NCBI GenBank assembly: GCA_027625915.1
Contig: JANTQA010000033.1
Coordinates: 8,804,001-8,868,000, forward strand
DNA length: 64,000 nt
DNA from: Anaeramoeba flamelloides
Taxonomy: Eukaryota; Metamonada; Anaeramoebidae
Direction: 5' to 3'
Both the position numbers and the translations under genes were made by a program. Shown here piece after piece: positions 1 to 11,400 of this stretch (the stretch's first letter is position 1; every line of letters begins with the position of its first letter). Under the pieces are notes generated by a model that was not told the DNA's origin, did no database searches, and saw only the letters and a list, made by a program, of their open reading frames with translations.

Positions 1-89
1 ATCAGACATGTTTGTAGTTGAATTTTCTGTATGAACAAAAGAATAAATAAACAAAAAACAAAAAAATAGAAATGTTGATAAAAAAGGAA

Positions 90-800
90 TTAATTCAAAG
101 AATCAATCGAATGTGACCAAGGATTTAATAACAAACCTGATTTAGTTTTAGAAGGTTTAACCTTTGGAGATCTTGAAGGAGTCTTCTTTTGGATCGTAGA
201 ATTAGAAGCAAATTTTCGGATTGGTGATTTATACTGGCTATTATTCTTTGTTTTGTTGGAATAAGGATTGGATTTTTTTTGTGTATTTTTTTTATTTTCC
301 ATTTTTTCCTTACCTTCTAAATTCATCCAGTCCTCAATACCTTCTTGAACAGCGTCTTGGATGTATTGGATTTCAGACAAAATCCTTTTTTCGGTTTGGT
401 AATACATTTCTGTCAATTCTAAATATTCTGATATTTTTTTTTTGCTTACCTCTTCTTGTTGTTTTTTTTCTTTTTTTTGGAGGTTTTGGAGTTGATCATT
501 AAAAAGACTTTTGTCGGTCACGTTTTGTTCAAAGAGTTTTCCAATTCTAGGAAGATCTTCAACTAATTTGTTGACTTTTCTTGAAACTTCAGGAATTTGA
601 AGTGATTGCTGAAATGTTGTTGTTAAAACGGTGTCAGTAAGGGAACGAATTTCGTTATACACTTTGTTAATTGTTTTGTCAGAGACGCTTTTCAGTGATT
701 TCTTTAAATGGGTTGGTTCTTGCTGTTTGATCACAGTTAAAAGTGGCGATTCTAAAGAGTAATCAAATAACTCTTCAATTGAATCAATTTTTGTTTCCAT
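90..800 (-). CDS. Coiled-coil protein of unknown function (236 aa)
   Basis: A single uninterrupted reading frame begins at an ATG at 800 and ends at TAA at 90-92. I do not recognise the family. Residues 1-90 look alpha-helical and mixed in charge. Residues 90-165 are strongly helical and coiled-coil-like (repeated L/Q/K/E, with a KKEKKQQEE stretch). Residues 165-236 form a basic, Ser/Asn/Lys-rich tail with SP and TP sites (KSPIRK, TPSRSPKVKPSK), typical of a disordered, possibly phosphorylated region. There is no signal peptide or membrane segment. Base composition is clearly richer in GC than the flanks, which supports real coding. A small kinetochore- or cytoskeleton-associated protein would fit this layout, but that is speculation. 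The gene faces away from the repeat-rich 801-5462 stretch; no intron is needed. Confidence 0.7.
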   Translation of the reverse strand: METKIDSIEELFDYSLESPLLTVIKQQEPTHLKKSLKSVSDKTINKVYNEIRSLTDTVLTTTFQQSLQIPEVSRKVNKLVEDLPRIGKLFEQNVTDKSLFNDQLQNLQKKEKKQQEEVSKKKISEYLELTEMYYQTEKRILSEIQYIQDAVQEGIEDWMNLEGKEKMENKKNTQKKSNPYSNKTKNNSQYKSPIRKFASNSTIQKKTPSRSPKVKPSKTKSGLLLNPWSHSIDSLN

Positions 801-1518
801 TTGTTCTTTTGAAATGATAAAAAAACAATTTATTTAGGGTACAAAATCATAAAAAAATGAAAGAATCATTGATTCATTTTACACATTTATTTGAAAGAAA
901 ATAGCTTGTATAAACAAAAATTGGAGCTACATTATATTCTGTTGTTGACTTATGGGGTTTTTGATAATATTGTTACGACTTTTATTCTAAATCTTTATCT
1001 ATTCAGAAAGTCACTTTTATTCACACTGTTCATGGATGATATGATAATCTAACTTGTTTTTAATTACATTCACAATTTCCTTTGTATTGTCAAATTCTTA
1101 ATTCAAAATGTGTAATTGTTTGATTAAAGTTAAAAAGGGGTTATTCTAAAAAATGAAATTCTCAATTAAATTCTTTTTAGTTAGAATTAAAAAAAAGATC
1201 AAGGGAAAAATTCAACTTATAACGATAAAATACATTAGTATATCTCGTAAAAATATACCAAGGAAACTAAAATGGAAATATTTTTAATGGTTTTGAATGA
1301 TTCGTAGATATTTTATCCCAACTACTTTTTCTAATTTTATTTTCAATTAAATTTTTATAATACCATTTAATTTAGAAAGTTTTTTGAGTCTGTAAATTAT
1401 TTTTTAATATAAAAACCATTTTAACTTTTAACCCAATTTTTTTAGTTAGTAATAAATTATCATTATACATATGATAATAAGGAATCTGAAAAAAATCATA
1501 TCAATTAATTATTTGTTT

Positions 1519-2100
1519 AATATGTCCTTAATAAAATTAAGCACTATTTGTTTCTGATTAATATTTTTCGAAATATAAGTTAATAACTTAATTCAATTAA
1601 ACACTGGGATAATTTTTTTTAGAATAAAAACACTCTCAACTTTTGAATATCGAAAATATTTTTTGAAATTAGTGTGCACTTTTTTATTTTTTTTTTGAAA
1701 AATTGGAGTTGAGAAAAGTTTTAAATCAAAGAACAAGTTAATATATTAAATTAGAATGCTTTTCCAGAGAGTTTATCTTTTTAGTTTAACGTTTTTTTAA
1801 TTTTACCATTTAAAACTAAAAAAAAATATTTGAGGACTAAATTAGTCCCTTTTATGAAAAGAAAATTCCCCATAATTTAGAATTTGTTTTAGTAAATGAG
1901 TTAAAACAAGATAGTGTATCTAAAAATATACATAATTTCAAGTGTGAATTTAATGATTTTGGCAAAAAATGTTTTCAAGAAAAAGTTAAATTGAAACTTT
2001 ATTTATTTTTTTTTTTTCTTTTAGTTTTTTTAATTGTATAAATGGAAAGTATTTGATCAGTTTTTCATTTTTAGTGTTTTTTGGGTAGTAGGGGTATATA
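1519..2100 (+). mobile_element. 580-bp non-autonomous TIR element, copy 1
   Basis: Nearly collinear with 53378-53956 (same orientation) and 38323-38892 (inverted). Ends resemble short inverted termini of the form ATATGTCCYTA; here they are degenerate. No reading frame is shared by the copies, so it looks like a non-autonomous DNA transposon. Confidence 0.65.
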
Positions 2101-2434
2101 TTTACAATTTTTTATTTTTATATTTTGAAATAATATTTTAGAAATTTTTGTGCAAAAAACCATTACTATTAAGAATTATTTCAAACATTTTTGGTAAAAA
2201 TTAAATAATTTTATTTAAAAAGAGATAAACTAATAAATTATAAACCATCCTAATTTTTTCAGTATATATTTTTTATAATAAATAATTTCTACAATTTGGT
2301 GATTTTTAAGTTAAGATAGATACCTTCAATGTGTCAAAAAAAAATCAAAAACACATTTTAGGTAAAATATATTTAAATTATCTGGATTTTTATAGTGATA
2401 AGAATTAATTTAAAATATTTGCACTTTTTCAATA

Positions 2435-2631
2435 CAGTCAGTTTCACTTTTAAGGCACAAACTTTCAACGAAATTTAAGGCACAAAAAAAATCTCCAATT
2501 AAGGCACATTTTTTGGAATTTTAATTTTTACAATTTATTTTACTAGAAGCTGAATTTTGTGCCTTAATTTGAGATTTTTTTTGTGCCTTAAATTTCGTTG
2601 AAAGTTTGTGCCTTAAAAGTGAAACTGACTG
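2435..2631. mobile_element. Palindromic CAGTCAGT MITE, copy 1 (Tc1/mariner-like)
   Basis: Starts CAGTCAGTTTCAC and ends with its reverse complement; both ends are flanked by the dinucleotide TA (2433-2434, 2632-2633). The arms are about 85 bp and carry repeated AAGGCACA motifs, so the whole unit can fold into one hairpin. TA flanks and the CAGT terminus are typical of Tc1/mariner-derived MITEs. Four further copies lie in the window. Confidence 0.85.
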
Positions 2632-2733
2632 TAGATAAAAAGTTTTTTTAATAGGTTGATTTAAATTAAATATAAATATTTTTTTTTTTTAGATAGATTC
2701 TTTTTTGGTTGCTAATAGATGGATGTAAAGGTA

Positions 2734-2929
2734 CAATCAGTTCGATTTTTTAAGGTAAAAACTTTCAATGAGATTTAAGGGGACATAAAAATCTCAAATT
2801 AAGACACAAAAATCAGATTCTAAATAAATAATTTTTTAAAAAAAAAACCTTTTAAATGTGCCTTAATTTGAGATTATTTTGTACCTTAAATTTGGTTGAA
2901 AGTTTGTGCCTTAAAAGTGGAACTGACTG
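2734..2929. mobile_element. Palindromic CAGTCAGT MITE, copy 2
   Basis: Same family as 2435-2631, about 100 bp downstream. The right arm is well preserved (ending GGAACTGACTG) and the left arm is degenerate (CAATCAGTTCGA). Flanked by TA on both sides. Confidence 0.8.
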
Positions 2930-5462
2930 TAATAATATTTCCGTTAATTTTATACAGTTTTTAATAAAATGAAAAGGGGGGGTGGTACCAAAATTTGAAT
3001 TTTCATATCTTAAAAAATTAAGTTTTAAAGGTCGGTATTTTCTGTTTTTAATACCTTTTCTGTTCCCCATGTTCACAAGACAGGGAAATTTTATTAAAAA
3101 ATTTCAAGTTAAAAATTTAAGGATCTTCAAAGATAAAATTGAAAAGAGTGAAATATCCATAATCTTTTTTGGAAATCTTCTCAAATTATCCATCTTTTCA
3201 TGCTTATAATATAAGAATAATTATTTTGTAATTAAATTCAATTTTTAGGAGAAATCAAGTGTAATCAACAGAGACATTAACCTTAAATATGAAAAATAAT
3301 GTAGATCCTATTAAAATAGATCTTCAAAAAGTTTTAAGTGGTGAATGAAGAATCAAAAAGAGAAGTCAAGAAAAATAAAATAAAAATAATATTTTTTTTA
3401 TTTAAATTTTAACAAATTTAATTTCATTTGTAAATTAAAACTTTAAAACTTAAAAAAAAAAATTCATTAAGAATATTTACTCAAATATTTAAAAAAAGTA
3501 ATAGAATATTTATTTTTTTTTATTGTGAAAAGTAACATTTCAGAGCAATTTTGGTAAACTTTTTAATTACTATTTCCCATAAGTTAATATTGTCAATTTT
3601 ATGATTTAGTAAATTTCAATTGGTTTTAAAAAGTGTGTATTTAAAATGATAACTTTTGGAATTATCATACACTAGAGAATTATAAGTTTGAAATTCAATA
3701 AATTTGTTCTCCAGTAGTAAGAGTTTTAAACGAAGGAAAATATTTCTTTTTTTCATACAGATTTAAATAACATTTTTTAACAAGAAATTTTTTTTTATTG
3801 ATTAAAACGGTAATTTTTCATTTTTTTATTTTTTTTGAAAAGATTAAGAAGATTTGATTTGGGTGAATATATAAAGTTTATGATCTTTCGTACAAAATGA
3901 GAAAAGTATAAACTTTTTTAATATTAAATCAAACCTATAATATACATTTATTTTTTACTGGAGTTATTAAACAGACAGAATTGAAATAATTTAAAAATTA
4001 ATCCAAAAAAAATAAAAATTAGATTGTTTTTTTTATTTTGCCGATTACTGAAGTGTTGGTTATTAAAAAAAAAAATTTAAACTTGAAAAAAATAGACAAA
4101 ATTTAATCATCTAAAATTATTTTTAATTCTTTTTTTTATAATTAATCAGCTTTTGATTGTAATCAAGTTATTATTATTGTTTATTAAAAATATATTATTG
4201 AAGCTACCATATTTATTAAATTTTGAGAAAAAAATTGAAAAATTCAATTTCAAAATTCCTCTTTAAGATTAAACAAAAATGAAAAATAAATTGTTGTATT
4301 TAGTGATAATAAGAATATATCAAAATAATTGTATTTGTGAATAAAATAACCTTAAGAATCAGGTGGGGGGTTGCATACATTTAACTCCAAAAAAACACCC
4401 TAAGAAAAATTAATAGAATAGAATCTTAGCAATTTATTTCTATTTGAAGAATTTCTTATATTCTCAAATTATATTAAGATTTATAAACCTAATAAATAAT
4501 TTCGGTTTCTTTTCTTTTTGTTTTTTTTTTCGAATAAAGTACCAAGAAATTCAAACACATATAATAAAATTTTTATCTAATTTCCATTTTTGTAACTCTA
4601 TCAACTCAACTTTTAAAATAGTTCTTTGAGAGGTATATTAAGATGGCCAACACATTTTACAAAGTTTCTGAAAGATTTAAAGCAATAAAATGCTTAAATC
4701 TAATATAAGGGAAAAAATTTCGAAAATGGAAAGCAAAGTAAAAATTTTGAGACACTTATATGAATTTATCAGTATTGTTTTAAAAATTAGTAGAAAATAT
4801 TTGTCACAAATCAAAATGAATTTTTCCTGCCTTATTAGAAAACTAAAAAACAATCTTTGCGAATGATCATGTAAATGAAATCTCATTAAAACTTGAATCT
4901 AATATTGTGTTTCTGTTTGTTAACATGTTATCCCTTAAGAGTGTTTAAAAATGGTACATTTTGTTCCTAAAAAAATTATCACATAATTACTTAATCCTGA
5001 TTTTTCAAGCTCAATTCCCAAAAAAAAAGTCAAATTATATTCTTTTAATCTCTGAAGTTTGAGTTGTAGAGACTTTTGGTATTATGGTTTTTTAATTGTA
5101 ACATAAATTAAAAATTTTTAATGAAGAAGAACTGAAAATAAACTTAGTGACAAATTTTTGAAAAAATTTATATCTTTGAATAATCTCAAACCAAAGAAAA
5201 AAATAAAAAGTATTTTGTATTATTTTGAGGTTCTTTGTTTATCTTGAGACACTCATATTAATCTTTGTTGAACTTTTTTTATTTAAATAGTTAAATAGCA
5301 CTTTTGGAATTAATATCTTTGTTTTTTCAGAACAAAAAATCTCTTTTTTCTATCCACATACTTTTAAAAACAAGTACAAAGAAAAGAAAATAGTTTTTCA
5401 TTTTTTCCAATTTCTCCAAATTTTTCTTTTCTTATTTGTTTTTAAACGATTTTTCTTGAAAC

Positions 5463-8400
5463 ATGAACCACCAATTAACACTTGCAACTGACATTCCAAT
5501 CCAAATGGAATTAATTGAAGTGAGAGATTTTCTACAAGATGAAAAAATAATTGAAAAAAAGGAAAAAAAAAAAATAACAAACCCATTCCACAAGACTCTG
5601 ACAAAGTTTTTAAAAATGAAAGACTTTGTGCATGGAATAATTGAAAAAAATTATCACTTGAGCCTTAAGGTACAATCACATTGTCACAAAGCTATTGAAA
5701 TTGAAAAGAAATTAAAAGAAATCAGAACAAACACTTCAAACCAACAAGAAATAATTACCGTTTCTGGTGATGAAATAAGACAACAATCAAAACTTGTAAA
5801 ACAGATTCTTTTTCTTTTTCTTTTTCTTTTTCTTTTTCTTTTTCTTTTTCGTTTTTTTCAATTCTTTTTTGTCTTTGTTTGTAATGTTCGTTATTGGCTA
5901 GAAACTTAAATCTCTATTTTTTGTTTTTTTTTTTTTTTTTATTTAATTTTTTTTTTTCTTGAACACTTTTTTTCTTTTTTTCTTTTTGGTTTTTTTAATA
6001 CAAAAAATACCAATCAAAAAAAAAAATGAATAGAGAAATTTTGCTGGTTTGTTCTATTTACTTGTGCAAGATCCAAAATACTTGGGGAACTTATTTCGAT
6101 ATATCAAATCTGTGCAAGCAGAAAAAATCTTGCAAATTCTCCTAACTTGCCTTTTTCCAAACCACGGGGACGAAACAGAAGAAGTGCTACTGATGCGTGT
6201 TGTTGATGTAAGTGTTTACTTTAATAATTCTTCATTCTTAAACTATTGCCTTTACAGAAATACAAACATTGAAAAACTTGTTTTGAAAAACCTTCAAAAT
6301 CTTTTTATAAACATGCACAAAACTTTCCTCAGGTTTATTTTTTTTTTGGAAAATATTTGACTTTTTCTCTTTTAAAAATCGAATTTTGATCTTTTTTGTT
6401 ATTTTTTACAACTCGGAAAAAAAAACAACCCAACAACAAAAATTTTTTTTAATCCCAAATCGCTGATTTTAAACAATTTCAAATTCACACAAAAACAAGA
6501 ATTTATTGAAAAGGGACAGCTTTGGAATAAAAAAAAAAACAAATCTTGTTACATTCTTCAATTTTTAGTAGCGGAGTTAAACTAACCAGGTTTTTAACTT
6601 TAGACCTATTACGAAAATTTAATGTAGCGAACAAAATATTGGCTGAATGTAGAGATAAAAGAGACATATCAATAGATGTGACAATAACATATAAACAAGA
6701 AATAATGTTTCTTTAAATAAATTTTCAAAAAGAATTATGAAGGTACTTGAAAGATTAAAATGTAATTGCGTGACAAAAAAATGAGAAAAAAAGATCATAT
6801 TTTTGAATTTTAACAAGATTCATATTTTAATTTCACAAAATTTTGTAATTATGAGGAAAATTTTGAAACAAAAGCATTTCAATTTCTTTAAGTTCTATCT
6901 AAAACAAAGTCACTATGGAGAGCATATGTTTCAAAACATTGTTGAATTCTACCCTTTATCTCTTAAGATCCAGAAGAACTATTAAAATTTGAAAATTTTT
7001 TCTTGATCAAATTCTCAATTGAAAGTTTGTAGTGTTTTCTAAAACCCAAGTCATTATTCTCTTATAGCAACTATTGTATAGTTTCCAATAAAGCTCCTTT
7101 GAAAAAAATCAACTCTCATCAATAAAATGGTTGAATTGTGGCTTTAAGGACCAACTTCCAATGAAGGATCTGATCCTTCAAAATCTTAAATTCCTAAAAA
7201 ATGGAAATTAGATAAATATATCTTCTGTGATATATTAATAGAAGATATACCCCACATGTTATGGGAATGCCCGACCTATAACACAGTGAGGTTGGGGTGA
7301 TTTAAAGACTTTGTCAAACTTGAATACCTAAAACGTCCAAAAACTCAAAAAAAGAAATTTCAAGAAAAAAATATATAACTCAAAAAGAAAATTATTGAAA
7401 AAATAATAAAAAAAAAAATACTTACGTTCTATTAGTTAATATAAATTACAAATACAAATACGAACCAACGGCTAATTTTTTAAAAAAATGATTTCATTTT
7501 AGGGCAATAGGCTTCGACTCAATCGCGGCCTAACAAATAAATAAATAAAATAAAATGGAAATTATATCGTTCTTTTGGATCTCAAGAGATAACGCGCATA
7601 ATTCAACAATTTTTTGAAACATACTTCCTTCATTGTGGTTTTGTTTTAGATAATCCTTAACCATTTACATTAATTCAAGATCTAACCTCAAAATTCAATT
7701 TGAATCTGAACCAAGGATTTATATGTGTTTCTTCTTATCTTCAAATATTAAAGCCTGAAAAAAAAAAAAGCACGAGTTAAATTTTTGTAATGGGTTAAAG
7801 GTTGCCAACACGGGTTATTTGGAGAACTTTAAATTAAAATTATTTACCTTTAATGTTCACCTTTAACATTCTTTTATGTTGAAACTCTTATAATCAAAAA
7901 TGATTAAATTTGTACAAAATACTTTTCAAAAAGTTTTTAATACATGTATGAAAATAGGGTTGTTGAAGTTTATTAGCTGCATTAATGGTTGTTCTAAAAA
8001 CTTTTTTGTTACACTTTTTTAAAATGAATATATCCAATAATTTGGCTTTGTGTCATTCTGAATTCAATTAATGGATTTTGAAAAAAATTACTTTTTCCAC
8101 AATTTTAAAAATATCACTACACATCAACTATATAACCACGAACAAACATGTTGATGAATCAGGACAATCATAAAAAGTTTAAATAAAAAATGAAAAAAAA
8201 ATTTTTTCAAGTTTCGTATTTTTGAAATAAATTGAGGTTTCAGAAAATGAAACATCAGCAAAGCAGCCTTTGTGATAATTTGCATCACATTTGTCACACA
8301 ATGAATGAAGTACCAGCATTTCCATTTAAATATTTTCAACAATTATATTAATGTCTTCTTGTATTATTAAGAGTTAAGATATGTTTACTATTAACATCAT

Positions 8401-11400
8401 TTCATTTCACAGAACTCAAATCTTTATCTAATACAAAAAAAAAATTAAACATTATCAATTATTTTCTGAACCAACTATCGATCCATAAATCATCTTTGTG
8501 TTAGGAATTAACATTTTTAAAGAAATAATACAAAATACAACACTTCCAAGAAAAATTCTTATATTTAAAAAGATAAGCATTTATACCTTGGTCTGTTCTA
8601 TCAACAAATTCCATATTCGCTGTATTTTCAACAGTTTTACATTGTTTAATTTTATTTTTTAAGAGTTCGTATTACCAGTTTATATCTCTTTCAGTTTGGT
8701 TTGTTTACCGTTCAAAATTTGCTATTTAATTTTGGGATTGTTTCTTAATTTTTGGATTTGAGGAAAGGGTTGAATCAAAATAAAATAATTTCATCAAAAA
8801 TGTACTATGGTTTATATTTTATAATTTTTAACAAAATTTTGAACAATAGATCTTTGACTTTGAGATCAAAGAGTAAAAAATTTCAAACAGTAAATAAACA
8901 TTTTTCAAGTTTCACTAAAAACCGTTAATTCTGAAAAAAGTAAATTGAAATTTTCTTTTCCAAAATTTGTAAAAGGATCAAGAAAGTAAAAAACAAAATC
9001 TTGATAAAAACTCTTTTGTCAATTCAAATTTGTTTTTGTAACTTGAAAGACAAAAAACATTGAAAAAAGAGCTTCAATTGTCCTGAATGTACATTTTGCG
9101 ATAAAAAACACTTTACTTTTTAAAAATTAAATTTATTTGTTAGTTATTTTCAAAAATCTTAAAAGGTCATTAGAATAAAAAACTTTTTGTAAAACACATT
9201 CTGATCTTGAAAAATATTGTAAAATTTCTCAATTTTTTTTTTAAAATTATAAAATAAGATTTTACTTTTTTCTTTAAAATTTCAGAAATTTTGGAAATCA
9301 CAGAAATCACAAAAACCTAATTTTGAAGGAGCAAGAAAATTTCAAAATTTCAACCATACTTGATAACAGTCAAACTCTTGATAAAATAATTTAATTTTCA
9401 AATTGAAGCAAAATCTTGGAAAATATTTTAAATGAAAAAAAGTTTAATGTCAATTGTCAAAAACGATATATATTTAAAAAAAATTCATTGGGCTAAATTA
9501 AATAAAATCAAAATTAACAATTTGTGAAAAAAAGTGAAGAAAAGGTAAAAAAAAATTTCAACATGGTTTTTAATTGGGAACATTAATAGAACCTGAAAAA
9601 GAAAAGTAAGATCTATTAATAAAAGAAAAAAATAAATGGATTAAAGACAAAAGGGAGGATTTATCAAAATAACAGTTTTTTTAATACTATCTTTTGGTAT
9701 GGATTTTTCTTTGATTGTTTAAATTATTAAAAATTTGTAATAAAAAATTGATTATTTTTGCCATTTCCAAAATATCTTCTTGGATTATTGTTAATAAATC
9801 AGGAGATTTAAATTGTATTTGTTGGCTTGATTGAAAATAATATAATGGATTATTATTTGAAGTTAACTGAGTTCTTCTTTTAATTGATCTTACTTTTCTT
9901 TTTCAGGTTCTATTAAGTTTCCCTATTAAAAACTGTGTTTATCTTTTTTTCCCTATTTCACTTTTTTTTACGAACGGTCATTTAAATTAGCAATTTTCTG
10001 CTTTAAAGTGAGTAACAAAAAAAGGTTTCAAAAATATCTTTATAAAATAGATGACAATTTTCAAGAGATCTATTTTTTACGGGTTTGTTCAAAAACATAA
10101 ATTATTTTCACAATTCTTCCGATATATAAGAAATGAAAATAAACTGTGTTTCTTTCAAAGGGTATCCAAAAAAAAAAAAAATTTCTCCAAATATAAATTA
10201 TTTTTTATAATTGATCTTTGAAGAACAAATAAGAAATAAGTAGAATAATAAACCCCATGAAGTGGTTGGTTTCCATATGAGGTAAATCTAATCAACCAAA
10301 ATATTTTTTTTAAAAATTGAAAAATTAAAATTCTTAAGATGCAAAATTGAAAAAAAAAAAATTAATGTTCATTTTGATCTTTCAATTGAAGATCCAAATA
10401 AAATTTCAATAGAAAACAATATGATATTACTTTTCTACAATAATTCTCACTCTTTTTAATAACATTATAATGACATTTTTTTACAAAGTGACTCTCGATC
10501 TTATAATAAAAAAAAAATTTGCAAAACAATTTTGAGTCTAGTCAAAAAAGGCAAAATGTAGAAAAATGTGTAAAAATGTGTAAAAATGATTTCAAATTTT
10601 CAAAATTCTAAAAATCAAATTTTTTTCTTGTAATATCCATTCAAACCTTTATACACATATAATTCACACATTACAGCTGGTACCCTTCTATTGGGAAATA
10701 ATTTAATAAATTTATTTGCTCTAATCTATTATGATTTCTTTTAATTGTTATTTAATTAATTTAAATTTAACAATCAAACCAAAAAAAATAAAAAAATAAA
10801 AAAAAAAAAATAAAATGCAAAAAAAAAAAAACAATAATTATTAAATAATAATAGATTGCATTAAGAAATGAATTCGAAGATTCCACTGGGACTGACACTC
10901 TATTAAGATCCAATACAAACATTACAAAGTTATTATATAGCTATACAAAAAGGGAACCATGCCAACAATATATTCATAAAATTCTTAGTGTCCCCCTTGC
11001 ACAAGTATTAACAGACACTGATTTAAACATCTCATTAAATCCCATTCACATTTATAAAGAGTTATATCCCGAGAAATCGGGAGAAAGGATTTCCGATAAC
11101 ACTGCGTATGATGACGAAAAGGTGAATGAGATTATTAACGAAAGAACTGAAAGGCTATTACAAATCTTTGATGATCTCTTGGAATTCATTGTAGAGAAAC
11201 CCGAGAATGTACCATTGGGACTAAGGCTAATATGTCAAAAGATCCGATTCTTTGTCAAGGAATATTATCCAGAATGCAATGAAGAAACAATTGCCACGTT
11301 TGTATCTGCATTTTTCTTTTTAAGATATTTGAATCCATCTCTCGTCACCCCAACGGCTTTAGGAATTTTCCAAGATCATGATCCGTTTGCAAAGACCAGT

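Larger units (their letters stand above)
801..5462. other. Gene-poor AT-rich stretch with interspersed repeats
   Basis: No convincing coding exon is visible. Identifiable contents are a 580-bp TIR element (1519-2100) and two CAGTCAGT palindromic MITEs (2435-2631 and 2734-2929). The rest is AT-rich sequence with long A/T runs. Short frames at 2852-3209, 4444-4629 and 4677-4886 have no domain, overlap repeats or are low complexity, so I treat them as chance. Confidence 0.6.
6208..10854 (+). other. Giant intron 2 of the RasGAP gene
   Basis: Donor GTAAGT at 6208 and acceptor ATAG ending at 10854 restore the RasGAP domain without losing a residue (...MRVVD joined to IALRNEFED...). The 4647-bp intron holds a large inverted-repeat element (about 6890-7661) with a LINE fragment inside it, a second fold-back element (about 9521-9975) and a diverged repeat (about 10180-10400). 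No other gene is recognisable inside. Confidence 0.8.

Noticed and set aside
221-502. Plus-strand frame opposite the first gene
   Set aside because: Shadow of the 90-800 minus-strand coding region; composition is F/L/V-rich antisense.
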